DNA from: Oscillospiraceae bacterium
GTDB lineage: Bacteria; Bacillota; Clostridia; Oscillospirales; Oscillospiraceae
Reading direction: 5' to 3'
Length of the DNA stretch: 6,526 nt
NCBI GenBank assembly: GCA_017936205.1
Contig: JAGBGB010000113.1
Coordinates: 1 to 6,526 of the forward strand
Shown here: positions 1-6,428 of the stretch, in pieces
Layout of the letters: each line of letters opens with the position of its first letter
Numbering within the stretch: position 1 is the stretch's first letter
Notes under the pieces: model-generated
The model's database searches: none
The model's input: the letters and a program-made list of their open reading frames with translations, nothing else
What the model was told of the DNA's origin: nothing
Made by a program: the position numbers and the translations under genes

Positions 1-3000
1 CACCTGCTCGGTGCTCTGCTCATTGCCCTCGTACTCATAGTAGCGGCAATCTACAAAAACCGTGTCCATATCGAAGCCCTCCATGGCGGAGGCGGGGATC
101 AGATAGTTGACAGAAATATCACTTGCCAGATTCAGGGAGTGATAGAGTCTCAGTGTGTCACTTTCTATGGGACTGTGCACCTGTCCGGGAGCCTTCTCTC
201 TGGGACCGATATAGATGTGGTCAATGAGAATGCTGCCGTTTTTGCTTGTATCATTGACCATCAGATAATAGAAGCCCAATCGGATGCTACTGATCTGTTC
301 CATGTCGCAGAAGCGCATAGTAGGTGCCCCGGAAACGGATGCGTTGGCATTCACCTGCTCCTGATCGAAGAGATCCAGCGTCAGGGTCATATACTCCCCA
401 TCGGAGGAGTAATTCACCCCGAAATAGTGGGCAACATCAAAGTGCCGAACCTGATCCGCACCGTAGTACCACAGCCGCACGAAGGGATCATATGTGCTGT
501 AGGACTTTATGTTGTCCAGCTTCATGCGGATCTGCAGAACCTCTGCATATTGGGGATCGTATTGCAGAGGGAACTGGGATCCTGCGAAGAGATCCAGAGT
601 GACAGTTTTTCTTGTGGCTGTTTTATCCTCCATAAGGATCTCCATAGTGCCCTCATTGGAATCAACCTCATAAGAGGAGGCAGTATACTTTTTGTTGTCG
701 TTATCATAGACAGCGGCAGTCCAGCGCTTGTGGGAGTCGAAGTTAAAATAACTGTACTGGGGCTCCAGACGATAGCGGAGCCTGTCTGCAGGAGTATCCC
801 CGAAGTCAAAGAAAAGCTCTGCGCCGCCGTCCTGTAGGGGGTCCTGAGTCTCTACATGAACGGTGATCTGTCCCAGTTCCTGCATCGTCCCGTTGGGATT
901 GATGTAGCGGATCACAGCGGTATAGTCTCCCGCAGTGTTGGGAGTAAGCGTCTTGGTGAATTCCAGACGGTAGGTTCCGGGCTCCTCGGTCAGAGAGGCA
1001 TCGTAGAAGATCTCCCCCTCTGTGCCGAAGGCAGGCAGCGAAAAATTCACCCGAAGGTCTGAGACGATGTGGCTGATGATCTCGTTTTGGGGAACGCCAG
1101 CATAGACATAGTAGTTAGAATGCCCCGTCCAGCGAATGAGCATATCAGAGGGAGTCTCCTCATAACAGTACAGACGGGTCTTGAGATAGGCACATTTGCT
1201 CCGAGCCTGGGTGTATGTCAGCTTGGCGGAGCCCCAGCCATTGTCTGTATAAACATCACCGTCCCGATAAAGGGGATAATAAGTGCCCGAGTTATATCGG
1301 TAGATCATATAGGTACCGTTATTCATTCTGTCGATCCAGACACCCTTGCTGCTGCTCTCCAGCTGATTGCTGAAGGCACTGTGGGAGCTATACATGCCGG
1401 TAGCCTGGAATGTGTCGTTGTAGCCGAAATACATTCCCGTATTTTTGGTAGGACTTCCCCAATAGCCGCCGCTGCCCTTGTTGATGGTAACAGTGCCGTA
1501 GTAATTGCCGTAATTGGGGATCACGGAGTCCGGGTTGGTGCCATACTGGCTGTATTGGATCTGCCAGTTGACCAGGCGTCGCTGGGAGTCGGCAAAGTAG
1601 AATGTATCATCTATGTAATGAGCAGGTAAGGCTCTGCTTGTGCCGCCATTGATCGCATCATAGGAAAGGACCCAATCGGTCTTATGGTCTGCGATGGCAT
1701 AGGCGTTTAGACCTGCTTTCAGTTCTTTTGCGCGGCTGTAGCGGTAAAACTGCTCCTCGGCTTGAACCGGATCGGAGACCACGGGATTCACATCTCGAAT
1801 ATCATAGGTTCTGTTGCCCCAGTTCCCATATTCTAACTCTAAATGCTTCTTCCTGTAGAAAACACCCTTCTGTGCATTATAGCCCACTGTTTCGTTTCCT
1901 GCATAATAAATGTCTCCGGCATAGTCATAGATCTTGATCACGTAGTTGAAGACCTTTCCTCTGCTTTGGGAGGCCTGATAGCTTAGATTGGCGAAGGAGA
2001 TGCTTGGCAGTATGGTTTTGACCAAGGTGGTATGATCATCTAAAAGATGGTGTGGAAGCTGCAGAAGGTCACTTTGCAGATTCGCTACGAGATACATTCC
2101 CATAAGATCTGCATCTGCTTTTTCCAGATCTCCTAACCAGAGTGCAGTTTTTCCATCGAAGCTCATTCGCAGTGCCATACTGGTGTTGTTATCGTTGCTA
2201 TATCGGATGCAGCCGGAATCTCTTACGAGAAGCTGGTTGCTGCTGTTGGGCTTGTACCAGTCCTCTGCAGTATAGAGTACATCGAAGGTCACATTGCAGA
2301 TGGAGAATTGCTCCCCGGTATGTGGCTTATAGTATCGTGCGTTAGGGAAAAGCTGCCCTACCTGGTTCAGAACCTGATCGGCAGTGTCGCCCGCTTCGAC
2401 GAAGTCTGAATTATAAATAATATTCTTCAGCTCGAAGCAATGACTGTACTTGGTCAGGAAACGGGAAAAGCCCACACAGTGATCTGTGTGCAGGTGGCTG
2501 ATATGCCAGGCACTAATGATCATGTTCTGCCCCTCCGGCACACCGGTGATCTCTCTGCAAAAGGCATAAAGGTCTGCCATAGCTCGTTCGCTCATCTGGA
2601 GCTTGTTTCCGCCATCAATGACAAACAGACTGTTATCCGGCATTTTAATTACGAACATGGAACCGTTGGGGAAACGGCGCTGGATCCCCAAATCAGTAGC
2701 AGTGTAGGCATAGCCGTTATCGGGATTGGTCAGAGCATACATATATACCTCGGTTGCCTCGTTTCCCACGCCCTCATAGCGGAAGCCTTCAACGGTATCC
2801 TTATGGGTGTCAACGATAATACGGGTCTGGGAGGTATAGGGAACGAAATAGGTATAAACACTGTAGCTGCCGTCGGGAGCTAAAAACCTGGCATAGCGGT
2901 TGCTTCCGCTTTGGGCAGCTAATGTACGGGACCAGAGCTTGCTGTAGCCGCTGTTTGTCAGCTTGGTGCAGTAGGTATTGTATTGTGTGGCTGTGGTACC

Positions 3001-3249
3001 CTTAATGATCTGCATTTTGGATCTGGTTTCTCCATTGTGGAAGCTGACGGAGTCGCCACCGTCATAGACCATCCAGGTAGAAGCAGTTCCTCCTGCATAG
3101 GTCGGAAGGGAAATGCTGCCTACAGAGGCAGCTTTTGTTTGAGGCTTGTCTTCGGTCAGGTCAGCAGCCTGCACCGGAAGGGTAGGAAGGAGGGACAGCA
3201 GCATTCCCAGCAAAAGTAAAATCGACAGAGATTTTTGATGTTTTTTCAT
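1..3249 (-). CDS. Secreted modular protein with a metallo-beta-lactamase-fold domain (C-terminus beyond the left edge)
   Basis: The frame is open for 1083 codons from ATG at 3249 to the window edge, so the C-terminus is missing. The start is supported by GGGAGG 8 nt upstream. Residues 1-28 form a signal peptide (KK-rich start, hydrophobic LLLLGMLLSLL core, VQA cleavage site). Residues 29-200 form a beta-rich N-terminal region. Residues about 200-420 are an MBL-fold domain: DGGN at 212-215, HLHTDH at 252-257, the GD aspartate at 374, and LPHH with H400/H401. This pattern resembles the extracellular ComEC-type hydrolase domain. Beyond it lie a Tyr/Gly/Ser/Asn-rich region (about 500-700), an Ig-like beta-sandwich (about 710-803), a jelly-roll or carbohydrate-binding-like module (about 804-1018), and the start of another beta module (from about 1030, HSLNLASDISVNY). 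The last modules resemble those of large gut clostridial surface proteins, judged from memory. The intact metal ligands suggest an active hydrolase outside the cell. The substrate is unknown: nuclease, phosphodiesterase, lipid or peptide hydrolase are all possible. No anchor or dockerin is visible because the end is cut off. Confidence 0.9.
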   Translation of the reverse strand, partial: MKKHQKSLSILLLLGMLLSLLPTLPVQAADLTEDKPQTKAASVGSISLPTYAGGTASTWMVYDGGDSVSFHNGETRSKMQIIKGTTATQYNTYCTKLTNSGYSKLWSRTLAAQSGSNRYARFLAPDGSYSVYTYFVPYTSQTRIIVDTHKDTVEGFRYEGVGNEATEVYMYALTNPDNGYAYTATDLGIQRRFPNGSMFVIKMPDNSLFVIDGGNKLQMSERAMADLYAFCREITGVPEGQNMIISAWHISHLHTDHCVGFSRFLTKYSHCFELKNIIYNSDFVEAGDTADQVLNQVGQLFPNARYYKPHTGEQFSICNVTFDVLYTAEDWYKPNSSNQLLVRDSGCIRYSNDNNTSMALRMSFDGKTALWLGDLEKADADLMGMYLVANLQSDLLQLPHHLLDDHTTLVKTILPSISFANLSYQASQSRGKVFNYVIKIYDYAGDIYYAGNETVGYNAQKGVFYRKKHLELEYGNWGNRTYDIRDVNPVVSDPVQAEEQFYRYSRAKELKAGLNAYAIADHKTDWVLSYDAINGGTSRALPAHYIDDTFYFADSQRRLVNWQIQYSQYGTNPDSVIPNYGNYYGTVTINKGSGGYWGSPTKNTGMYFGYNDTFQATGMYSSHSAFSNQLESSSKGVWIDRMNNGTYMIYRYNSGTYYPLYRDGDVYTDNGWGSAKLTYTQARSKCAYLKTRLYCYEETPSDMLIRWTGHSNYYVYAGVPQNEIISHIVSDLRVNFSLPAFGTEGEIFYDASLTEEPGTYRLEFTKTLTPNTAGDYTAVIRYINPNGTMQELGQITVHVETQDPLQDGGAELFFDFGDTPADRLRYRLEPQYSYFNFDSHKRWTAAVYDNDNKKYTASSYEVDSNEGTMEILMEDKTATRKTVTLDLFAGSQFPLQYDPQYAEVLQIRMKLDNIKSYSTYDPFVRLWYYGADQVRHFDVAHYFGVNYSSDGEYMTLTLDLFDQEQVNANASVSGAPTMRFCDMEQISSIRLGFYYLMVNDTSKNGSILIDHIYIGPREKAPGQVHSPIESDTLRLYHSLNLASDISVNYLIPASAMEGFDMDTVFVDCRYYEYEGNEQSTEQV

Positions 3250-3257
3250 AAATAATA

Positions 3258-3263
3258 CCTCCC
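3258..3263 (-). promoter_or_regulatory. Ribosome binding site of the MBL-fold surface protein
   Basis: GGGAGG on the minus strand ends 8 nt before the ATG at 3249. It fixes the start of the long open frame and agrees with the signal peptide beginning directly at that ATG. Confidence 0.85.
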
Positions 3264-3283
3264 GTGGATGTGGTAGCATTTCC

Positions 3284-3312
3284 AGTATATCACAGCTGAT
3301 TGGAAAACGCAA
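3284..3312 (-). promoter_or_regulatory. Candidate extended -10 sigma-70 type promoter for the MBL-fold surface protein
   Basis: On the minus strand TTGCGT (3307-3312) and TATACT (3284-3289) are separated by exactly 17 nt. TG precedes the -10 with one base between (TGATATACT), which is an extended -10. The -35 is weak (3 of 6), which an extended -10 commonly offsets. Transcription would start near 3277, giving a leader of roughly 25-30 nt that includes the ribosome binding site. The gene therefore probably has its own promoter, consistent with the upstream operon ending at a terminator. This is a motif match only. Confidence 0.5.
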
Positions 3313-3367
3313 TGGAAAAAGACAAGTCTCCAAATTCCGATTTGTCGCACAGTTTGATTTACCCCTT

Positions 3368-3392
3368 CGTAGGGGCGCGCATTGCGCGTCCG
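3368..3392. repeat. Left inner arm of the foldback element, itself a hairpin
   Basis: This 25-bp arm is the exact reverse complement of 3492-3516. It is also self-complementary: 3373-3380 (GGGCGCGC) pairs with 3384-3391 (GCGCGTCC) around an ATT loop, 8 bp with one G-T pair. It can therefore fold locally or pair with the distant arm. Confidence 0.85.
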
Positions 3393-3415
3393 GTTCATGG
3401 CGTAACGCCGTGAAC
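3393..3415. repeat. Hairpin directly inside the left arm
   Basis: GTTCATGGCG and CGCCGTGAAC form a 10-bp stem with one T-G wobble and a TAA loop. It begins on the base after the left arm ends. There is no T-tract beside it, so it does not look like a terminator. Confidence 0.75.
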
Positions 3416-3466
3416 ACAAAAAACACCGAAAAAGATGTAATTTCTCCAAAAAACGAAACATTTTTC

Positions 3467-3491
3467 ACAACCACCAATTCTTGGTGGTTGT
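3467..3491. repeat. Hairpin directly inside the right arm
   Basis: ACAACCACCAA, loop TTC, TTGGTGGTTGT: a perfect 11-bp stem. It ends on the base before the right arm starts, mirroring the position but not the sequence of the left hairpin. Read on the minus strand, the bases just after the stem are GAAAAATG, so there is no T-run; on the plus strand the right arm follows. A terminator role is unlikely. Confidence 0.8.
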
Positions 3492-3516
3492 CGGACGCGC
3501 AATGCGCGCCCCTACG
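3492..3516. repeat. Right inner arm of the foldback element
   Basis: Exact 25-bp reverse complement of 3368-3392, with the same internal self-complementarity around the AAT centre. The two arms are 99 nt apart, and that space holds the two hairpins and the AT-rich core. Confidence 0.85.
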
Positions 3517-3585
3517 CAGCGGTGAACGAAGCAACTCGATAAATCGGAATTTGACCGTCTTCGCGCGGAGCCGGTATTTAAAACC

Positions 3586-3600
3586 ATCCCCGTAGGGGAT
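3586..3600. repeat. Small palindrome with a third GTAGGGG motif
   Basis: ATCCCC, loop GTA, GGGGAT: a 6-bp stem with a 3-nt loop. It shares the CGTAGGGG core with the foldback arms but lies outside the symmetric element. It could be a remnant of a related repeat, or chance. Confidence 0.45.
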
Positions 3601-3609
3601 ACACACACT

Positions 3610-3637
3610 TATCACCTATCACTTATCACCCATCACT
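3610..3637. repeat. Tandem heptamer repeat, four copies
   Basis: TATCACC, TATCACT, TATCACC and CATCACT follow one another without gaps, a 7-bp unit with consensus YATCACY. The array ends two bases before the seven-A run that forms the T-tract of the operon terminator. It is too short to be a CRISPR array and has no spacers. Its origin could be replication slippage or a fragment of a longer intergenic repeat. Confidence 0.7.
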
Positions 3638-3638
3638 T

Positions 3639-3679
3639 AAAAAAAGGGGGGGAGCTGCGTTGGATGGCAGCTCCCCTTT
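3639..3679 (-). terminator. Rho-independent terminator of the oxidoreductase-ilvE-PH operon
   Basis: On the minus strand GGGGAGCTGC (3676-3667) pairs perfectly with GCAGCTCCCC (3658-3649) across an 8-nt loop. Three more C and then seven T follow (3645-3639). The stem begins 12 nt after the stop codon of the last gene. Strength and placement show that transcription of the operon ends here and is not meant to run into the MBL-fold gene. Confidence 0.92.
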
Positions 3680-3688
3680 GTGGGTTGG

Positions 3689-4216
3689 TTATTCGGTGTC
3701 CATTTGGGCGATGGCTTGTTGGGCACGGGTGACATCTGTCAGGTTCTCTAAGCTGAAGTGCTTCTCGACGGTTTCGCCGTTTGACCAGGAGGGGATGTAA
3801 TTGAGGGTGAAGCGAATGGTTGCGGTACCGTTGTTGTGATAGGTGGTTTCGTAGTTGGGCATCTCTGAGGCAGAGAGCTTGGTGATCTTCTTCCACCGCT
3901 TGCGATAGATCTGCTTATTGGTGATGACATAGAGGGTATTCTTCCGCTGATAATAGGCTTGGAAGGGCCAAATGGTCAGACCATAGATGCCAACGGCAAT
4001 GAATGCCACCCACAACAGGGCGAAGACTTTCTCATCGCTGTTTTTAGCCAGCTCAAGCATGAAATAAGAAAAGCCTAAGAAAACAATATTCAACAATAAG
4101 GAAGATCCTGTGAAGACGGAGAAGACCGTCCCTTGATTGGGCTTCCCTGTCCAGAGGATGTATTCATTCGGTACCATAAGCTCTCGACAGAAGCTGTAAT
4201 CATCTCTCAGATCCAT
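3689..4216 (-). CDS. Small membrane protein with a PH-like domain, second of a tandem pair
   Basis: A 175-residue protein. A cytoplasmic-looking N-terminus carries YSFCRE (7-12) and ILWTGKP (20-26). Two hydrophobic spans follow (about 36-56 and 64-86). A C-terminal soluble domain opens with YVITNKQIY (96-104) and has GTATIRF at 130-136. Two membrane helices followed by a YVITN strand are typical of bacterial PH-like (bPH/DUF304-type) membrane proteins, whose biochemical role is mostly unknown. The start is set by AGGAGG (4222-4227) 5 nt upstream of ATG. It lies 29 nt after its paralogue and 12 nt before the operon terminator, with no promoter visible between the two, so it is the last gene of the operon. 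The family call rests on topology and motif rather than a profile search. Confidence 0.85.
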   Translation of the reverse strand: MDLRDDYSFCRELMVPNEYILWTGKPNQGTVFSVFTGSSLLLNIVFLGFSYFMLELAKNSDEKVFALLWVAFIAVGIYGLTIWPFQAYYQRKNTLYVITNKQIYRKRWKKITKLSASEMPNYETTYHNNGTATIRFTLNYIPSWSNGETVEKHFSLENLTDVTRAQQAIAQMDTE

Positions 4217-4245
4217 ATGATCCTCCTGTTTGAGTTTGTTTTGTA

Positions 4246-4803
4246 TCAGCGCTGAGCTGACATGTTGGTAAGGACCTGCTGAACCTCCTCGACCTCACCG
4301 ATATTGACAAGGGCAAAGTACTGAGGGATCTCTCGCTTGTTGACCCGAACTCGTGGCAGATGAGGGTCCACTGCCATGGGGAAGCGGATGGTAGCGGTTC
4401 CGCACTTGTGATACTCCGTTTCGTAGCTGACGGAAATGGAGGCAGGGAAGCTGTCTACCCTCTGACCGTAGCGGCGGTAGATCTTCCTGTTGGTGATCAC
4501 ATATTCTGTGTCGTTCTTCAGACGGTGGAGCTTGACAAATTGACTTGTCACCATTGCAATGCCTATAACGGGGAATATGAACAGTAAGATGTTCGTCACC
4601 CAATCATCATTTGGATTGGCAAGACCTAAGTAGCCGAAGGGGAGGGAAACAAACAGAGCCAAGACGGAAAGGGCAAAGGCACCCCTTTCTGCCGTGGTCA
4701 GGTGTCTGCCCTTCTTCTCGGGTTTGCCTGACCAGAGAATATGCTCGTCTGCCCTCATCTGTTCACGGCAGAAGCAGTTCTCGTTATATTGCTCCATATG
4801 CAC
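4246..4803 (-). CDS. Small membrane protein with a PH-like domain, first of a tandem pair
   Basis: A 185-residue paralogue of the next gene downstream. Shared landmarks in the same order are FCRE (11-14), ILWSGKP (22-28), two hydrophobic spans (about 41-61 and 68-90), YVITNRKIY (101-109), YETEYH (127-132) and GTATIRF (135-141). Between the landmarks the sequences have diverged considerably, so the duplication is not recent. The GTG at 4803 directly follows the ilvE TAA; an ATG two codons later (4797) is an equally good start and would give 183 residues. Neither has a clear Shine-Dalgarno site, so translation is probably coupled to ilvE termination. The function is unknown. The position suggests co-expression with branched-chain amino acid metabolism, but not necessarily participation in it. 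Confidence 0.85.
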   Translation of the reverse strand: MHMEQYNENCFCREQMRADEHILWSGKPEKKGRHLTTAERGAFALSVLALFVSLPFGYLGLANPNDDWVTNILLFIFPVIGIAMVTSQFVKLHRLKNDTEYVITNRKIYRRYGQRVDSFPASISVSYETEYHKCGTATIRFPMAVDPHLPRVRVNKREIPQYFALVNIGEVEEVQQVLTNMSAQR

Positions 4804-5874
4804 TTATACAGGGGTGATCCAGTTGTAGGGGTCGGGGAGGGCACCTGTCTGGATGCCTACCAGAGCATCGTACATAGCCTGTGCCACGGGACCGATCTTG
4901 CCGCCGGAGAGCTTCATAGAGCGATCCTTGTAGCACATCTCCCCAACGGGGGAGACTACAGCGGCGGTTCCGGTGCCGAATGCCTCGGTGAGAGTGCCCT
5001 TCTCATATGCCTCGAACAGCTCGGTCAGCTCAATGGGCCGTTCCTCTACGGTCATGCCCTTGTCAGCAGCCAGCTGCATAATGCTCTTACGGGTGATGCC
5101 GGGGAGGATGCAGTCCTCGATGGGAGCTGTGACCAGCTTGCCGTCCAGAACGAACATCATGTTCATTGCCCCAACCTCTTGTACATAGCGGTTCTCTCTG
5201 CCGTCCAGCCAAAGAACCTGATCGAAGCCGTCCTTGGCTGCCTCTGCACCTGCCTTCAGGGAGGCTGCGTAGTTGCCGCCGGTCTTCCATGCACCGATGC
5301 CACCACGGACAGCACGGACATAGCGATCCTCAATGCGGATGCGGACGGGAGCCATGCCGTTCTTATAATAGGCACCGGAGGGGGAACAGATGATGAAGTA
5401 CAGATAGTGGTTGGAGGGGTGGACACCCAGCTCCTCGCCCACAGCGATCATGGTGGGGCGGAGGTACAGGGAGGTTCCCTCGCAATGGGGAACCCAGTCC
5501 TCCTCGACCTTGACCAAGGTCTGCATTGCCTTGACCTGATACTCTACATCTAAGGTGGGCATACACATACGCTCGGCACTGCTGTTAAGCCGCTTGGCGT
5601 TCTCCTCCGGGCGGAAGAGCTGCACAGCACCGTCAGCACGGCGGTATGCCTTCAGACCCTCGAAGATCTCCTGTGCATAGTGGAGCACGGGAGCAGCGGG
5701 GGACAGCTGCAGGGGAGCATAGGGCTCAATACGGGCATTGTGCCAGCCGATGCCCTCGGTATATTCGATCAGGAACATATGATCGGAGAACCGCTTGCCG
5801 AAGCCAAGGGTAGATTCATCCTCAGGCTTCTGCTTGGGGTTCTGAGTTTTGATAATTTGAATTTCGGGAAGCAT
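4804..5874 (-). CDS. ilvE: Branched-chain amino acid aminotransferase
   Basis: A fold-type IV PLP enzyme that transfers the amino group between Leu, Ile or Val and 2-oxoglutarate, in the cytoplasm. From the chosen start it is 356 residues, the length of the large BCAT class (mammalian and Bacillus YwaA-like) rather than the roughly 300-residue E. coli type. Visible signatures are GFGKRFSDHM (24-33), YAQEIFEGLKAYR (66-78), the Schiff-base lysine K197 in GIGAWKTGGNYAASLKA, QEVGAMNMMFVLDG (232-245) with E233, and the phosphate-binding GTGTAA (300-305). An in-frame ATG at 5904 would add ten residues, but it overlaps the upstream gene's end and has no ribosome binding site. ATG 5874 has AAAGGAG 8 nt before it. 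The gene lies 17 nt after the oxidoreductase gamma subunit, which would use the 2-oxoacids this enzyme makes. Confidence 0.96.
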   Translation of the reverse strand: MLPEIQIIKTQNPKQKPEDESTLGFGKRFSDHMFLIEYTEGIGWHNARIEPYAPLQLSPAAPVLHYAQEIFEGLKAYRRADGAVQLFRPEENAKRLNSSAERMCMPTLDVEYQVKAMQTLVKVEEDWVPHCEGTSLYLRPTMIAVGEELGVHPSNHYLYFIICSPSGAYYKNGMAPVRIRIEDRYVRAVRGGIGAWKTGGNYAASLKAGAEAAKDGFDQVLWLDGRENRYVQEVGAMNMMFVLDGKLVTAPIEDCILPGITRKSIMQLAADKGMTVEERPIELTELFEAYEKGTLTEAFGTGTAAVVSPVGEMCYKDRSMKLSGGKIGPVAQAMYDALVGIQTGALPDPYNWITPV

Positions 5875-5882
5875 GATTTCTT

Positions 5883-5889
5883 CTCCTTT
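5883..5889 (-). promoter_or_regulatory. ilvE: Ribosome binding site that decides the ilvE start
   Basis: AAAGGAG on the minus strand lies 8 nt before ATG 5874. It favours this start over the in-frame ATG at 5904, which lies inside the end of the gamma-subunit gene. Confidence 0.88.
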
Positions 5890-5891
5890 GC

Positions 5892-6428
5892 TTATTCTAC
5901 GCACTGTGCACCACGGCGGAGGGCTTCGATGTTCAGATCCACTAACTTTGCCTTGGGACCTGTGAACATATGGACCAGCATTTCCTTAATGGTGTCTACG
6001 CCTAAATTGCCCATGGCTTGAATGTAAGCACCCAGCATGACCATGTTGGCAACCTTCAGATTGCCCAGCTCCTGGGCAATTTCCAGACAGGGAACATAGA
6101 TGGCACGGACATCCTGCCGCTGCACCTTCTCGGTAATGATAGAGCTGTTGACGAAAATGGTGCCGCCCTCTGCTACCGTGGGCTCAAACTTCAGCAGGGA
6201 GGGCAGATTCATAGCAATGAGCTCTGTGGGCTCCAGAACAATGGGGCAGATAATAGGCTCGTCAGACAGGACAACACAGCAGTTGGCTGTGCCGCCACGC
6301 ATTTCCGGACCGTAGGAGGGCAGCCAGGAAACATCCTTGCCCTCTTTCATGCCGGCTTCTGCCAGGGTCTTGCCGATTGCCATAACACCCTGACCGCCAA
6401 AGCCTGCGATCATGATTTCGTTGGTCAT
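5892..6428 (-). CDS. 2-oxoacid:ferredoxin oxidoreductase, gamma subunit (probably 2-oxoisovalerate or related)
   Basis: A complete 178-residue subunit of the POR/KOR/VOR family (gamma domain), the usual length for a separate gamma chain. The enzyme oxidises a 2-oxoacid with CoA to acyl-CoA and CO2 and reduces ferredoxin; it can also run in reverse. Signatures are the N-terminal GFGGQGV (9-15) in a Rossmann-like setting, [13 protein letters not shown] (38-50), and the [11 protein letters not shown] helix (125-135). It starts at ATG 6428, overlapping the upstream stop as ATGA, with AAGGAGG (6438-6444) 9 nt before it. Separate, overlapping subunits fit the clostridial and archaeal multi-subunit layout. 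Substrate class cannot be told from this chain. The ilvE gene just downstream points to branched-chain 2-oxoacids (VorC-like), but a 2-oxoglutarate enzyme (KorC) is also possible. Confidence 0.92.
   Translation of the reverse strand: MTNEIMIAGFGGQGVMAIGKTLAEAGMKEGKDVSWLPSYGPEMRGGTANCCVVLSDEPIICPIVLEPTELIAMNLPSLLKFEPTVAEGGTIFVNSSIITEKVQRQDVRAIYVPCLEIAQELGNLKVANMVMLGAYIQAMGNLGVDTIKEMLVHMFTGPKAKLVDLNIEALRRGAQCVE

Larger units (their letters stand above)
3331..3553. repeat. 223-bp foldback (palindromic) element, MITE-like or REP-like
   Basis: The two ends are symmetric inverted copies. The outer 13 bp (3331-3343 against 3541-3553) match perfectly. The next 24 nt on each side match at 13 of 24 positions without a gap. 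The inner 25 bp (3368-3392 against 3492-3516) match perfectly. The 62-nt arms thus agree at 51 positions, and similarity stops at the two outer edges. Between the arms are two hairpins placed directly against them and a 51-nt AT-rich core. No believable ORF lies inside, so it would be non-autonomous if mobile. No clear target-site duplication is seen. The GTAGGGGC...ATTG...CCG motif resembles intergenic palindromes I recall as common in gut Clostridia; that is memory, not a search. A structured RNA is the alternative. Confidence 0.8.

Noticed and set aside
139..1629. Several long plus-strand open frames (139-837, 856-1062, 1069-1629)
   Set aside because: All are antisense to the continuous 1083-codon minus frame, which has a signal peptide, MBL motif and beta modules. 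Their translations look like typical complement-strand shadows.
3246..3461. Minus-strand 71-codon frame in the gene-free stretch
   Set aside because: It runs through the foldback arm and hairpin and past the start of the next gene. Arginine- and cysteine-rich content reflects the palindromes; there is no supporting ribosome binding site.
3393..3491. Hairpins as transcription terminators
   Set aside because: Neither stem is followed by a T-run on either strand. The operon already has a strong terminator at 3639-3679.
3410..3595. Plus-strand 61-codon frame across the foldback core and right arm
   Set aside because: Its sequence is dictated by the hairpins and inverted arm and resembles no protein. 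It is not a transposase fragment.
3610..3637. Possible CRISPR-like array
   Set aside because: Units are 7 bp, directly adjacent and without spacers, so this is a simple tandem repeat.
4741..5553. Plus-strand open frame of 270 codons
   Set aside because: It lies antisense to ilvE, whose protein is clearly recognisable. The translation has no family features and there is no ribosome binding site. It is a shadow of codon bias in the real gene.
5875..5904. Upstream in-frame ATG (5904) as ilvE start
   Set aside because: It would overlap the end of the gamma-subunit gene, lacks a ribosome binding site, and adds ten residues not typical of the family. ATG 5874 has AAAGGAG at 8 nt.
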